Positions 1 through 5,436 of a stretch of 5,436 nt of DNA are shown piece after piece. The DNA is taken from contig DAOWDZ010000253.1 of NCBI GenBank assembly GCA_030638765.1, positions 1-5,436 on the forward strand, in the 5' to 3' direction. The stretch is from Desulfocapsa sp. (lineage in GTDB: Bacteria > Desulfobacterota > Desulfobulbia > Desulfobulbales > Desulfocapsaceae). The notes below the pieces were generated by a model, which was given only the letters and a program-made list of their open reading frames with translations, searched no databases and was not told the DNA's origin. Each line of letters opens with the position of its first letter. The stretch's first letter is position 1. The position numbers and the translations under genes are program-made.

Positions 1-70
1 TGAAAACATACGGATCCTTTTTTGTGGGGAAAAGATTAACTCTGGAAAATAGATGGGGCCTAACGAGGTG

Positions 71-379
71 TTAATCTTCCGTTGCAGTAAAAAACAGAAA
101 TTCAGCTCTTCCCTGCTGGTCTTTTATAAGATTATTGTTGAATTTAATCATTTTTCTGCTGCCATCTTTGCAGACGAGTTCGTTTTCATAATGCCAGCTC
201 GGATTGTCACCATGGAAGAGACCGGTGAAAACTTCAAGTATGGTAACGATTTCTGCATCGGGGATAAATACTTCAAACCAGTTTTTTCCGACAATATCCT
301 CCGCTGTGTAACCGGTGATTCCTGTTCTATCGTTAAACTCAATAATAACAGCACCGCTGTCTAGTAAACCTGAGAACAT
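71..379 (-). CDS. Small stand-alone PAS-domain protein (102 aa)
   Basis: A 102-residue protein made almost entirely of one PAS sensor domain. Visible landmarks are a short first strand and turn (LLDSG, residues 5-9), a second strand ending EFN (14-16), the GYTAEDIVGKNWFEVFIP stretch (23-40) typical of PAS helices, a central ENELVCKDGS turn (65-74), and final strands MIKFNNN (77-83) and EFLFFTATED (93-102). The protein stops where a PAS fold normally ends, with no kinase, GGDEF, HTH or methyl-accepting output. The part before the first strand is very short, so the N-terminal cap is missing, and the link between EFN and GY looks about one residue shorter than usual. There is no signal peptide or membrane segment, so it is probably cytoplasmic. 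The ATG start is supported by AAGGAG eight bases upstream. It could be a small signalling adaptor or the remnant of a larger PAS protein. Ligand and partner are unknown. Confidence 0.75.
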   Translation of the reverse strand: MFSGLLDSGAVIIEFNDRTGITGYTAEDIVGKNWFEVFIPDAEIVTILEVFTGLFHGDNPSWHYENELVCKDGSRKMIKFNNNLIKDQQGRAEFLFFTATED

Positions 380-387
380 TTTGATTA

Positions 388-393
388 CTCCTT
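388..393 (-). promoter_or_regulatory. Ribosome binding site of the small PAS gene
   Basis: Read on the minus strand this is AAGGAG, a near-complete Shine-Dalgarno sequence, eight bases before the ATG at 379. It is the strongest ribosome binding site in the window. It fixes the start codon and argues that the short PAS frame is a translated gene, not a shadow of the overlapping plus-strand frame. Confidence 0.8.
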
Positions 394-407
394 GTGCGTA
401 TTTTAAT

Positions 408-451
408 CTTCTTATTTAGGTGTATTATAGATCAAAAGCCTAAACAAGAAG
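408..451. repeat. 13-bp inverted repeat flanking the -10 box, likely operator
   Basis: The arms are CTTCTTATTTAGG (408-420) and CCTAAACAAGAAG (439-451). They are complementary at 12 of 13 positions and separated by 18 bases. The -10 hexamer of the leftward PAS gene sits in the spacer, one arm covers the predicted start point, and the other covers the -35 position. That is the arrangement expected of an operator bound by a dimeric regulator. On the plus strand the right arm is followed by five T residues (452-456), so the element also resembles a rho-independent terminator. However, no plus-strand gene lies upstream for it to end, so I prefer the operator reading. Confidence 0.55.
424..429 (-). 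promoter_or_regulatory. -10 box of the small PAS gene promoter
   Basis: The minus strand reads TATAAT, a perfect sigma-70-type -10 hexamer. Transcription would start near position 417 and give a leader of about 38 bases. At 17-bp spacing the -35 hexamer would be ACTTCT (452-447), a poor match to TTGACA, and no extended -10 TG is present. The promoter may therefore be weak or activator-dependent. The -35 position falls inside one arm of the flanking inverted repeat. Confidence 0.5.
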
Positions 452-706
452 TTTTTGATGTTTATGAATGTATCTGTAATGAGATGTTTAGCACTTTTTT
501 CTGGCAGGCGCCATAAAGCTTGGTGTGTCGCCCGTTGCTAAAGTAGACCTCTTGAGCGGAATTCAGATCGTTTGTTGTGGTATGTTATGAGTGTAATGTG
601 TTGATCTGCAGAAGAATGTATAATCCGAAAGGGTTGCCTGTGGAGCAAGGCGCCGAGTTCGTTTTTGTAATTAAAAAGGGCGTGCTACAAAAATATTAAA
701 TTTAAT

Positions 707-736
707 TTGACAATCAATCCCAATATCGCATAGATT
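707..736 (+). promoter_or_regulatory. Candidate sigma-70-type promoter of the chemoreceptor gene
   Basis: TTGACA (707-712) matches the -35 consensus exactly. It is followed after 18 bp by TAGATT (731-736), which matches TATAAT at four of six positions. The start point would be near 743, giving a leader of about 67 bases before the ATG at 810. The region is AT-rich, which favours melting but also raises the chance of accidental -10 matches. It is the best housekeeping promoter candidate upstream of the chemoreceptor and would also serve the downstream GGDEF-EAL gene. Confidence 0.5.
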
Positions 737-797
737 CAATATAAATTATTTTATTAAATACTAAAGTCTCGTTTTCTTCTCCCCCATATAACAGATC

Positions 798-802
798 AGG
801 TG
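798..802 (+). promoter_or_regulatory. Ribosome binding site of the chemoreceptor gene
   Basis: AGGTG lies seven bases before the ATG at 810. It is a moderate Shine-Dalgarno match at good spacing. It supports this start, which is also the position that gives a short basic cytoplasmic N-terminus followed directly by the first membrane helix. Confidence 0.6.
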
Positions 803-809
803 TATAGAC

Positions 810-2852
810 ATGTACTGGAAAAATCTCACAATCTTCAAAAAATTAGGATTAGGCTTTGGCCTTGTCGTTCTTCTCGCAGGTATAATTGGCCTGGTAAGTC
901 TTCGAGGGATTGGCTTTCTTATAAATGATGCAACTGAAGTTATCTCCGGAAATAAGCTGGACGCTTTGCTGGCACAAAAGGAAGTTGATCATCTTGACTG
1001 GGCAAATAAAGTCAATGAATTGTTAACGGATGAACGGGTGACTGAACTTAATGTACAGCTTGATGCCCACCAGTGTGCCTTCGGTAAATGGCTCTATGGT
1101 GCAGAGAGGCAGCAGGCTGAGGCAATGGTTCCTTCATTGGCAACGTTATTGAAAAAAATTGAAGAACCCCATGCCTTATTGCATAAATCTGCTGCTGAGA
1201 TTAAGGAAATGTTTAAGGTTGTAGATCCTCAATTACCTGCAATTATAACGCATATGGAAGTTGATCATTTAAAGGCAACTTGCAAAATGTCAGCTATGTT
1301 TCTGGAGAAACTGCCCAGCCATGGAGTACAAACAGATGAGCACAAATGTGCTTTAGGGCTTTTTATTTATGGCGAGGAAGGAAAGGAGCTTGCTGCATCG
1401 GATTCAGAGTTTGCTGGTTTGATTGAAGAATTAAAAAAACCTCATGCTGAGTTTCATGGATCGGCCTTGAAAATACAAAAATTGTGGAACCCTGAATTCC
1501 CGGATAGAGCGTACGCCGTATATCAGACAGATACACTTTCTGCGCTTGAAGGTACTCAGGCGACACTTGCAAAGATGCAGAAGAGAGCAACAGCTCTGAT
1601 GGCTGAGGCAACCGCAACCAATACTCTATACGCTACCCAGACTGTGCCCAATCTTAAATCCGTCCAGAAGATTCTTGGAGAGCTGAGGCATGAGGCCAAG
1701 CAGCATATTATGACAGATGCGGTCATGCTTGAAGATGGCAGAAAAATACGGCAAAGTGTTTTTGTTATATCGTTGGTGTCAATTATTCTCGGAATTTTTA
1801 TTGCTGTTTTTATCGCAAGAACAATTTCAAAACCAATTGTGCAGGGTGTGGCATTTGCAGAAGTGATAGCCAGTGGAGATTTTACGCAGTCGTTGGACAT
1901 TGATCAGCAAGATGAGATTGGTAAACTTGCTCATGCGATGAATGACATGGGGGCAAGTCTTCGTCGAATATTTAAAGATATCTCCTCCGGTGTACACACA
2001 TTATCGTCTGCTTCAACAGAACTTTCAGCCATTTCAGACCAGATGTCGTCGAGCTCCGAGGAAACCACAGACAAGGCAAATGCAGTAGCAGCAGCCGCTG
2101 AAGAGATGAGTGTTAACATGAATTCTGTGGCAGCCGCCTCTGAAGAAACATCTGTTAATGTAAATATGGTGGCAGCTGCTGCTGAAGAGATGAGTGCAAC
2201 CATAGCCGAAATTGCGACCAATACTGATAAGACTCATGCTATCACTGAGGCAGCCGTTGACCAGTCGCAAAACGCTTCTTCTCAAATTGATAAGCTTGGT
2301 GTTGCCGCCCAGGAGATTGGTAAGGTGACTGAGGCTATTACGGAAATTTCAGAACAGACAAACCTTCTGGCGCTCAATGCTACAATTGAGGCAGCGCGAG
2401 CCGGAGAAGCCGGAAAGGGCTTTGCTGTTGTTGCCAACGAAATTAAGGATCTTGCCAAACAGACATCTGATGCAACGGGTGAAATTAAGAATAAAATTTC
2501 AAGGATTCAGGATGCAACCAAAAATTCTGTTAATGAAATTACTCAGATTTCAGGTATTATTGGTGAAGTGAATGGAATGGTAGCTGAAATTTCAATTACT
2601 GTTGAGGAGCAATCCACGGCCACACAGGAAATTGCCACGAACGTTTCTCAGGCTTCCCAGGGTATACAGGAAGTAAATGAGAATGTTGCCCAGACCTCTT
2701 CTGTTACCGGAGAAGTAGCTACTGATATTGCCATGGTTGGCCAGTCTGCCCATGAAATAAATAAGAGTAGTACACAGGTTCATACAAGTGCAGAAGAATT
2801 AAGTGAGTTAGCAGAGAAATTAACTACTATGGTGAGTAGATTTAAAGTTTAG
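810..2852 (+). CDS. Methyl-accepting chemotaxis protein with two periplasmic CZB-like zinc-binding repeats
   Basis: A complete 680-residue transmembrane chemoreceptor. Domain order: basic N-terminus; membrane helix 1 (about 12-31); a roughly 280-residue periplasmic sensor; membrane helix 2 (about 316-336); HAMP (about 337-391); and a long methyl-accepting coiled coil with the conserved hairpin tip around [19 protein letters not shown] (515-533). The sensor starts with two tandem CZB-like repeats. Repeat 1 has H61, C89 (in CAFGKWLYG), H121 and H125. Repeat 2 has H153, C180, H212 and H216. This is the His3-Cys zinc pattern of the chemoreceptor zinc-binding family. Residues 222-315 look helical and lead back to the membrane. 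Signals should pass to CheA/CheW. Candidate adaptation sites lie in [10 protein letters not shown] (455-464) and around EEQSTA (599-604). The C-terminus (SRFKV) carries no CheR/CheB-tethering pentapeptide. Tandem TAG TAG codons end the gene. The receptor class is certain; the ligand (zinc, oxidant or other) is inference. Confidence 0.95.
   Translation: MYWKNLTIFKKLGLGFGLVVLLAGIIGLVSLRGIGFLINDATEVISGNKLDALLAQKEVDHLDWANKVNELLTDERVTELNVQLDAHQCAFGKWLYGAERQQAEAMVPSLATLLKKIEEPHALLHKSAAEIKEMFKVVDPQLPAIITHMEVDHLKATCKMSAMFLEKLPSHGVQTDEHKCALGLFIYGEEGKELAASDSEFAGLIEELKKPHAEFHGSALKIQKLWNPEFPDRAYAVYQTDTLSALEGTQATLAKMQKRATALMAEATATNTLYATQTVPNLKSVQKILGELRHEAKQHIMTDAVMLEDGRKIRQSVFVISLVSIILGIFIAVFIARTISKPIVQGVAFAEVIASGDFTQSLDIDQQDEIGKLAHAMNDMGASLRRIFKDISSGVHTLSSASTELSAISDQMSSSSEETTDKANAVAAAAEEMSVNMNSVAAASEETSVNVNMVAAAAEEMSATIAEIATNTDKTHAITEAAVDQSQNASSQIDKLGVAAQEIGKVTEAITEISEQTNLLALNATIEAARAGEAGKGFAVVANEIKDLAKQTSDATGEIKNKISRIQDATKNSVNEITQISGIIGEVNGMVAEISITVEEQSTATQEIATNVSQASQGIQEVNENVAQTSSVTGEVATDIAMVGQSAHEINKSSTQVHTSAEELSELAEKLTTMVSRFKV
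978..1475 (+). repeat. Tandem CZB-like domain repeat inside the chemoreceptor sensor
   Basis: Two diverged copies of about 75 residues lie at residues 57-131 and 149-222. Spacing between the putative ligands is nearly identical: His to Cys 28 and 27, Cys to His 32 and 32, His to His 4 and 4. Shared landmarks are VDHL, a DxHxC(A)xG...YG block and PHxxxH. Copy 1 keeps the family GKW (FGKWLYG) and a tryptophan three residues after the first His. Copy 2 has LGLFIYG and VDHLKATCK, so both tryptophans are lost while all four ligands remain. This is a protein-level duplication and is not obvious as a DNA repeat. Confidence 0.8.
2088..2213 (+). repeat. Three 14-residue (two-heptad) repeats in the receptor coiled coil
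   Basis: Residues 427-468 contain three consecutive 14-residue units: [28 protein letters not shown] and [14 protein letters not shown]. Each has a small-residue patch followed by a paired Glu. The period equals two heptads, so the units place Glu pairs on the same face of the helix. Only the third fits the full small-small-x-x-E-E-x-x-small-small methylation consensus. Such Ala/Glu-rich units are usual in long chemoreceptor arms. Confidence 0.7.
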
Positions 2853-2898
2853 TAGCAGGGTGTATTAACAGTATGGTTCAATATAAGGTCTAGTGCAG
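2853..2898 (+). other. 46-bp gap between chemoreceptor and GGDEF-EAL genes
   Basis: The gap begins with a second TAG codon (2853-2855) directly after the chemoreceptor stop. It contains no hairpin-plus-T-run terminator and no clear promoter. AAGG at 2885-2888 is the only ribosome-binding-like sequence, ten bases before the ATG, so the downstream gene may be translated weakly. An in-frame GTG at 2893 is a less likely alternative start. The spacing fits a two-gene operon. Confidence 0.6.
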
Positions 2899-5436
2899 AT
2901 GAGTAAACCATCGGGGCAGGATATGCCGGTATCCGTTGAGGGAGAAAGGAACGAAGAAGTTTCTGAACCCGTTACCAATATTTCCTATGATTGGGAAATT
3001 CTGATTTCTCCCGATGGTTCATACAGCTACGTTTCCCCTGGTTGTGAATTGATCACCGGCTGTTCAGCCGACGAGTTTATTGAAAATCCAAACCTGATTC
3101 TTGATATTATTCACCCTGAAGATAGGGGAATATTTGATGACCATCAATGCAGCAGTATGGATTCTCAATGTTCTCCCGCAGAAATGGAATTTCGGGTAAT
3201 TGATAAAAAGGGTGAAGTGAGATGGATCTGGCATAAATGCCATTCTGTTTTCTCTTCTGATGGCCAGTGGGAGGGACGTCGGACGATAAATAGAGAATTC
3301 ACACTCCAGAAAATGGCTGAGGAAAAACTTCGTCAGGAACAGCAGCTTTTTAATGACGGGCCCACGGTTGTCTTTAAATGGAAGGCAGCTGACGGCTGGC
3401 CAGTGGAGTATGTCTCTGCCAATATCAAAAAGGTTCTCGGGTATGACCCGGCTGATCTACTTGAAGGTCGAATTGCATATATTGATATCATTCATCCGGA
3501 TGATGTTGAAAGAGTTTCCGGGCAGGTACTTCTGTATAGTCGCTCCAAAAAAAATAATTTCTGTCAAGAATATAGAGTTGTCGGTGCTGATGGTACTGTT
3601 CACTGGGTCTTTGACCAGACCAGTACTTTGCGGGACAGTAATGGAAAAATAACCTATTATCATGGGTATGTTCTCGATATAAGCAAACAAAAATATACCG
3701 AGAGACAACTTTTGCTTTTGGATAAAATTTTTGCCAATACCCTTGAAGGTATTGCAATTACAGATTCTGATGGCAGAATCCAAAAGATGAATCCGGCAGG
3801 GCTGAGTATCACCGGGTATGAACAGTCCGATCTTGTCGGGAAATATATGTCCATCCTCAAATCCGATATTCATCCTGCAGAATTCCATGAGGAAAGATGG
3901 GAATCTCTTAAAAAAACAGGTTCCTGGAATGGAGATATCTGGAGTCGTCGTAAAAATGGCGAGATCTGCCCACTGCAAATGCATATGACTTCCTTGGGCA
4001 GCAAAAAGGAGCGATTATATAGCGTGATTTATTCTTTTCACGATATGACTGAAGTGAAAAGTCAGGCCAAAGAAATACAGTTTCAAACATACCATGATGC
4101 CCTCACAGGTCTTCCCAATCGTACCCTCTTTCTTGATCGCTTGAAAGTCGCCCTGCGGCATGCCAAAGAACAGGGTAGTAAGCTTGCGATCATTGTGGTG
4201 GATATTGATGATTTTCGCTTACTGAATGATTCTTTAGGGCATAAAACCGGTGATTTGCTCCTACAGAAGGCTGCTTTGCGCATAAAGGAGTGTGTTCGTG
4301 AAAATGATACAGTTGCCAGGCAAGGCAGTGATGATTTCATCGTCCTGTTGGAAAATTTAACTGATATTGAAATTGCTGCAGTGACGGCTCAGAGGATTGC
4401 CGAGAATTTCCGTATCCCCTTTATAATTGATAAGCAGGAGTACTTCTTTACTATCAGCGCAGGGGTTGCTGAGGCTCCTGAAGATGGTGAGACTGCAAAC
4501 GCATTGCTGAGTAATGCCGATCTTGCAATGTATCGTGCCAAAAAAGAAGGAAAGAATGCCTACTGCATTTTTACCAAAGAGTTAAATGAGCAGATGAAGC
4601 GCCGTTTTGACCTGAGTACCCGGTTGCGGAATGCTTTGGAGAATGAAGAGTTTGTTGTCTATTATCAGCCCAAGATGGACATAAAAGAAAGACGTATGGT
4701 TGGGGTTGAAGCGCTTGTACGCTGGGAACCTGAGCCCGGTAACGTTATACCCCCTTTTGAGTTTATTCCACTTGCTGAAGCAACCGGTCTTATTGTGCCT
4801 CTTGGAAAGTACATACTGAGAACCTCCTGCCTTCAGGCTGTCGAATGGAAATCACAGGGGCACAGTTTGAATATGGCTGTTAATCTCTCCCCACGACAGT
4901 TTGCTCAGGAGGATTTTCTTGAAAGTGTTACTGATGCTCTTCAGGAGAGTGGCTTGCCTGCCAGTATGCTTGAGCTTGAAATTACTGAAACGTTGATGAT
5001 GGAGAATGAGGATCTTGCCATTAGTCAACTTTGGGAACTGAAAAAAATGGGGATCAAAATATCAATTGATGATTTTGGAACTGGATATTCCTCACTTGCA
5101 TACCTTAAGCAATTACCAATAGATATTTTGAAAATAGACCGTTCCTTTGTAAAAAATCTGCCAGATGATCAGGATGATGTTGTTCTCACCTCAACAATTA
5201 TTAATATGGCTAAAAACCTTGGTCTTAATATTGTTGCAGAAGGGGTTGAAACCATAGAACAGTTACAGTATATGTGTGAACATGGATGTGAGTTGATACA
5301 GGGCTATTATTTTAGTCCGCCCGTGTCTGCAAGTCATTTGGAAGGGTTGCTGAATACCCCGATTGATGAACTTTTTGAGGGGTTTTCCTGCGGAAACTCT
5401 TGCTGTTCAGGGGTGCTGATAACACAAATTAAGGAA
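2899..5436 (+). CDS. PAS-PAS-PAS-GGDEF-EAL cyclic-di-GMP phosphodiesterase (3' end beyond window)
   Basis: The frame is open from ATG 2899 to the last base (846 codons), so the C-terminus is missing. Domains: PAS 1 (about 27-135), PAS 2 (about 150-265), PAS 3 (about 270-386), GGDEF (about 395-560) and EAL (about 575-820). There is no membrane segment or signal peptide, so it is cytoplasmic. The EAL domain keeps every catalytic position at RocR-like spacing: E604, N662, E694, E697, D724, D725, K745, E781 and Q801. It should therefore cleave cyclic-di-GMP to pGpG. In the GGDEF domain, LTGLPNR (402-408), D435, N443 and D444 and the I-site R467-ExN-D470 are intact, but the signature is GSDDF (476-480), suggesting weak or no cyclase activity. 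The start is supported by an in-frame stop at 2884-2886 and a weak AAGG (2885-2888). The gene begins 46 bp after the chemoreceptor with no terminator between, so co-transcription is likely. Confidence 0.93.
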   Translation, partial: MSKPSGQDMPVSVEGERNEEVSEPVTNISYDWEILISPDGSYSYVSPGCELITGCSADEFIENPNLILDIIHPEDRGIFDDHQCSSMDSQCSPAEMEFRVIDKKGEVRWIWHKCHSVFSSDGQWEGRRTINREFTLQKMAEEKLRQEQQLFNDGPTVVFKWKAADGWPVEYVSANIKKVLGYDPADLLEGRIAYIDIIHPDDVERVSGQVLLYSRSKKNNFCQEYRVVGADGTVHWVFDQTSTLRDSNGKITYYHGYVLDISKQKYTERQLLLLDKIFANTLEGIAITDSDGRIQKMNPAGLSITGYEQSDLVGKYMSILKSDIHPAEFHEERWESLKKTGSWNGDIWSRRKNGEICPLQMHMTSLGSKKERLYSVIYSFHDMTEVKSQAKEIQFQTYHDALTGLPNRTLFLDRLKVALRHAKEQGSKLAIIVVDIDDFRLLNDSLGHKTGDLLLQKAALRIKECVRENDTVARQGSDDFIVLLENLTDIEIAAVTAQRIAENFRIPFIIDKQEYFFTISAGVAEAPEDGETANALLSNADLAMYRAKKEGKNAYCIFTKELNEQMKRRFDLSTRLRNALENEEFVVYYQPKMDIKERRMVGVEALVRWEPEPGNVIPPFEFIPLAEATGLIVPLGKYILRTSCLQAVEWKSQGHSLNMAVNLSPRQFAQEDFLESVTDALQESGLPASMLELEITETLMMENEDLAISQLWELKKMGIKISIDDFGTGYSSLAYLKQLPIDILKIDRSFVKNLPDDQDDVVLTSTIINMAKNLGLNIVAEGVETIEQLQYMCEHGCELIQGYYFSPPVSASHLEGLLNTPIDELFEGFSCGNSCCSGVLITQIKE

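Larger units (their letters stand above)
380..809. other. 430-bp divergent intergenic region
   Basis: This gap separates the leftward PAS gene from the rightward chemoreceptor gene. Its left end holds the ribosome binding site, -10 box and inverted repeat of the PAS gene. Its right end holds a sigma-70-like promoter candidate (707-736), a pyrimidine-rich run (about 769-785) and the chemoreceptor ribosome binding site. The middle (about 457-700) has no frame that I can support as a gene. It contains two GGCGCC palindromes (507-512, 649-654) and two copies of GATGTTTA (457-464, 483-490), all of which could be chance. I saw no GEMM-type cyclic-di-GMP riboswitch core, tRNA or other known RNA. An unannotated small RNA cannot be excluded. 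Confidence 0.6.

Noticed and set aside
53..364. Plus-strand open frame of 103 codons opposite the PAS gene
   Set aside because: It is antisense to a frame with recognisable PAS motifs and a strong ribosome binding site. Its own translation shows no domain and it lacks a good ribosome binding site.
408..456. Rho-independent terminator on the plus strand
   Set aside because: The stem plus five T residues fits in form, but no plus-strand gene precedes it, the stem is AT-rich with an 18-base loop, and its placement around the -10 box is better explained as an operator.
457..490. Direct repeat GATGTTTA (457-464, 483-490)
   Set aside because: Only eight bases in AT-rich DNA, with no third copy and no link to a promoter; consistent with chance.
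524..539. Sigma-54-like TGTGTC-N5-TTGCT
   Set aside because: The -12 part fits, but the invariant GG of the -24 element is GT, so it should not be recognised.
616..699. 27-codon plus-strand frame (MYNPKGLPVEQ...) in the intergenic region
   Set aside because: It has no real Shine-Dalgarno sequence, no recognisable motif, and a length expected by chance. The TATAAT at 619-624 overlapping it also lacks a usable -35.
380..809. Cyclic-di-GMP (GEMM) riboswitch in the receptor leader
   Set aside because: The neighbouring gene makes this tempting, but I could not find the conserved GEMM core or a tetraloop-receptor arrangement in the leader.
516..2302. 11-bp identical string AAGCTTGGTGT at 516-526 and about 2292-2302
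   Set aside because: A few exact 11-base matches are expected by chance in a window of this length; one copy lies in coding sequence and no structure links the two.
3353..4340. Several alternative-frame and antisense open frames across the GGDEF-EAL gene
   Set aside because: All lie within a continuous frame with complete PAS, GGDEF and EAL motifs, and none has domain content of its own.

Overview
The window reads as bacterial sensory and signalling DNA of moderate, slightly AT-rich composition. The chemoreceptor has two zinc-binding CZB-type repeats in its periplasmic part, and the neighbouring enzyme is a multi-PAS GGDEF-EAL protein. As far as I can recall, this combination is common in free-living anaerobic or sediment Desulfobacterota (Desulfobulbaceae-like). 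That placement is an inference from protein style only; no taxonomic marker gene is present.

Layout. Positions 71-379 (minus strand) hold a short gene for a single PAS domain with no output domain, preceded by a strong ribosome binding site and a perfect TATAAT -10 box. That box lies between the two 13-bp arms of an inverted repeat (408-420 / 439-451), which I read as a likely operator. Positions 380-809 are a 430-bp divergent intergenic region with leftward and rightward promoter candidates and no convincing gene. Positions 810-2852 (plus strand) encode a complete 680-residue transmembrane methyl-accepting chemotaxis protein. After 46 bp, an open frame starts at 2899 and runs off the right edge (846 codons, no stop). 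It is a cytoplasmic PAS-PAS-PAS-GGDEF-EAL cyclic-di-GMP enzyme.

How they may work together (inference). The receptor would sense a periplasmic signal, possibly zinc or an oxidant acting on the His3-Cys sites, and pass it to the CheA/CheW array. The second gene, probably in the same transcription unit, would hydrolyse cyclic-di-GMP through a fully conserved EAL domain. Its GGDEF domain has an altered signature loop (GSDDF) but an intact I-site, so it is more likely a regulatory module than a cyclase. The pair would couple chemotaxis to the motile/sessile decision. The stand-alone PAS protein has no visible partner.

I see no tRNA, rRNA, mobile element, CRISPR array or recognisable riboswitch.
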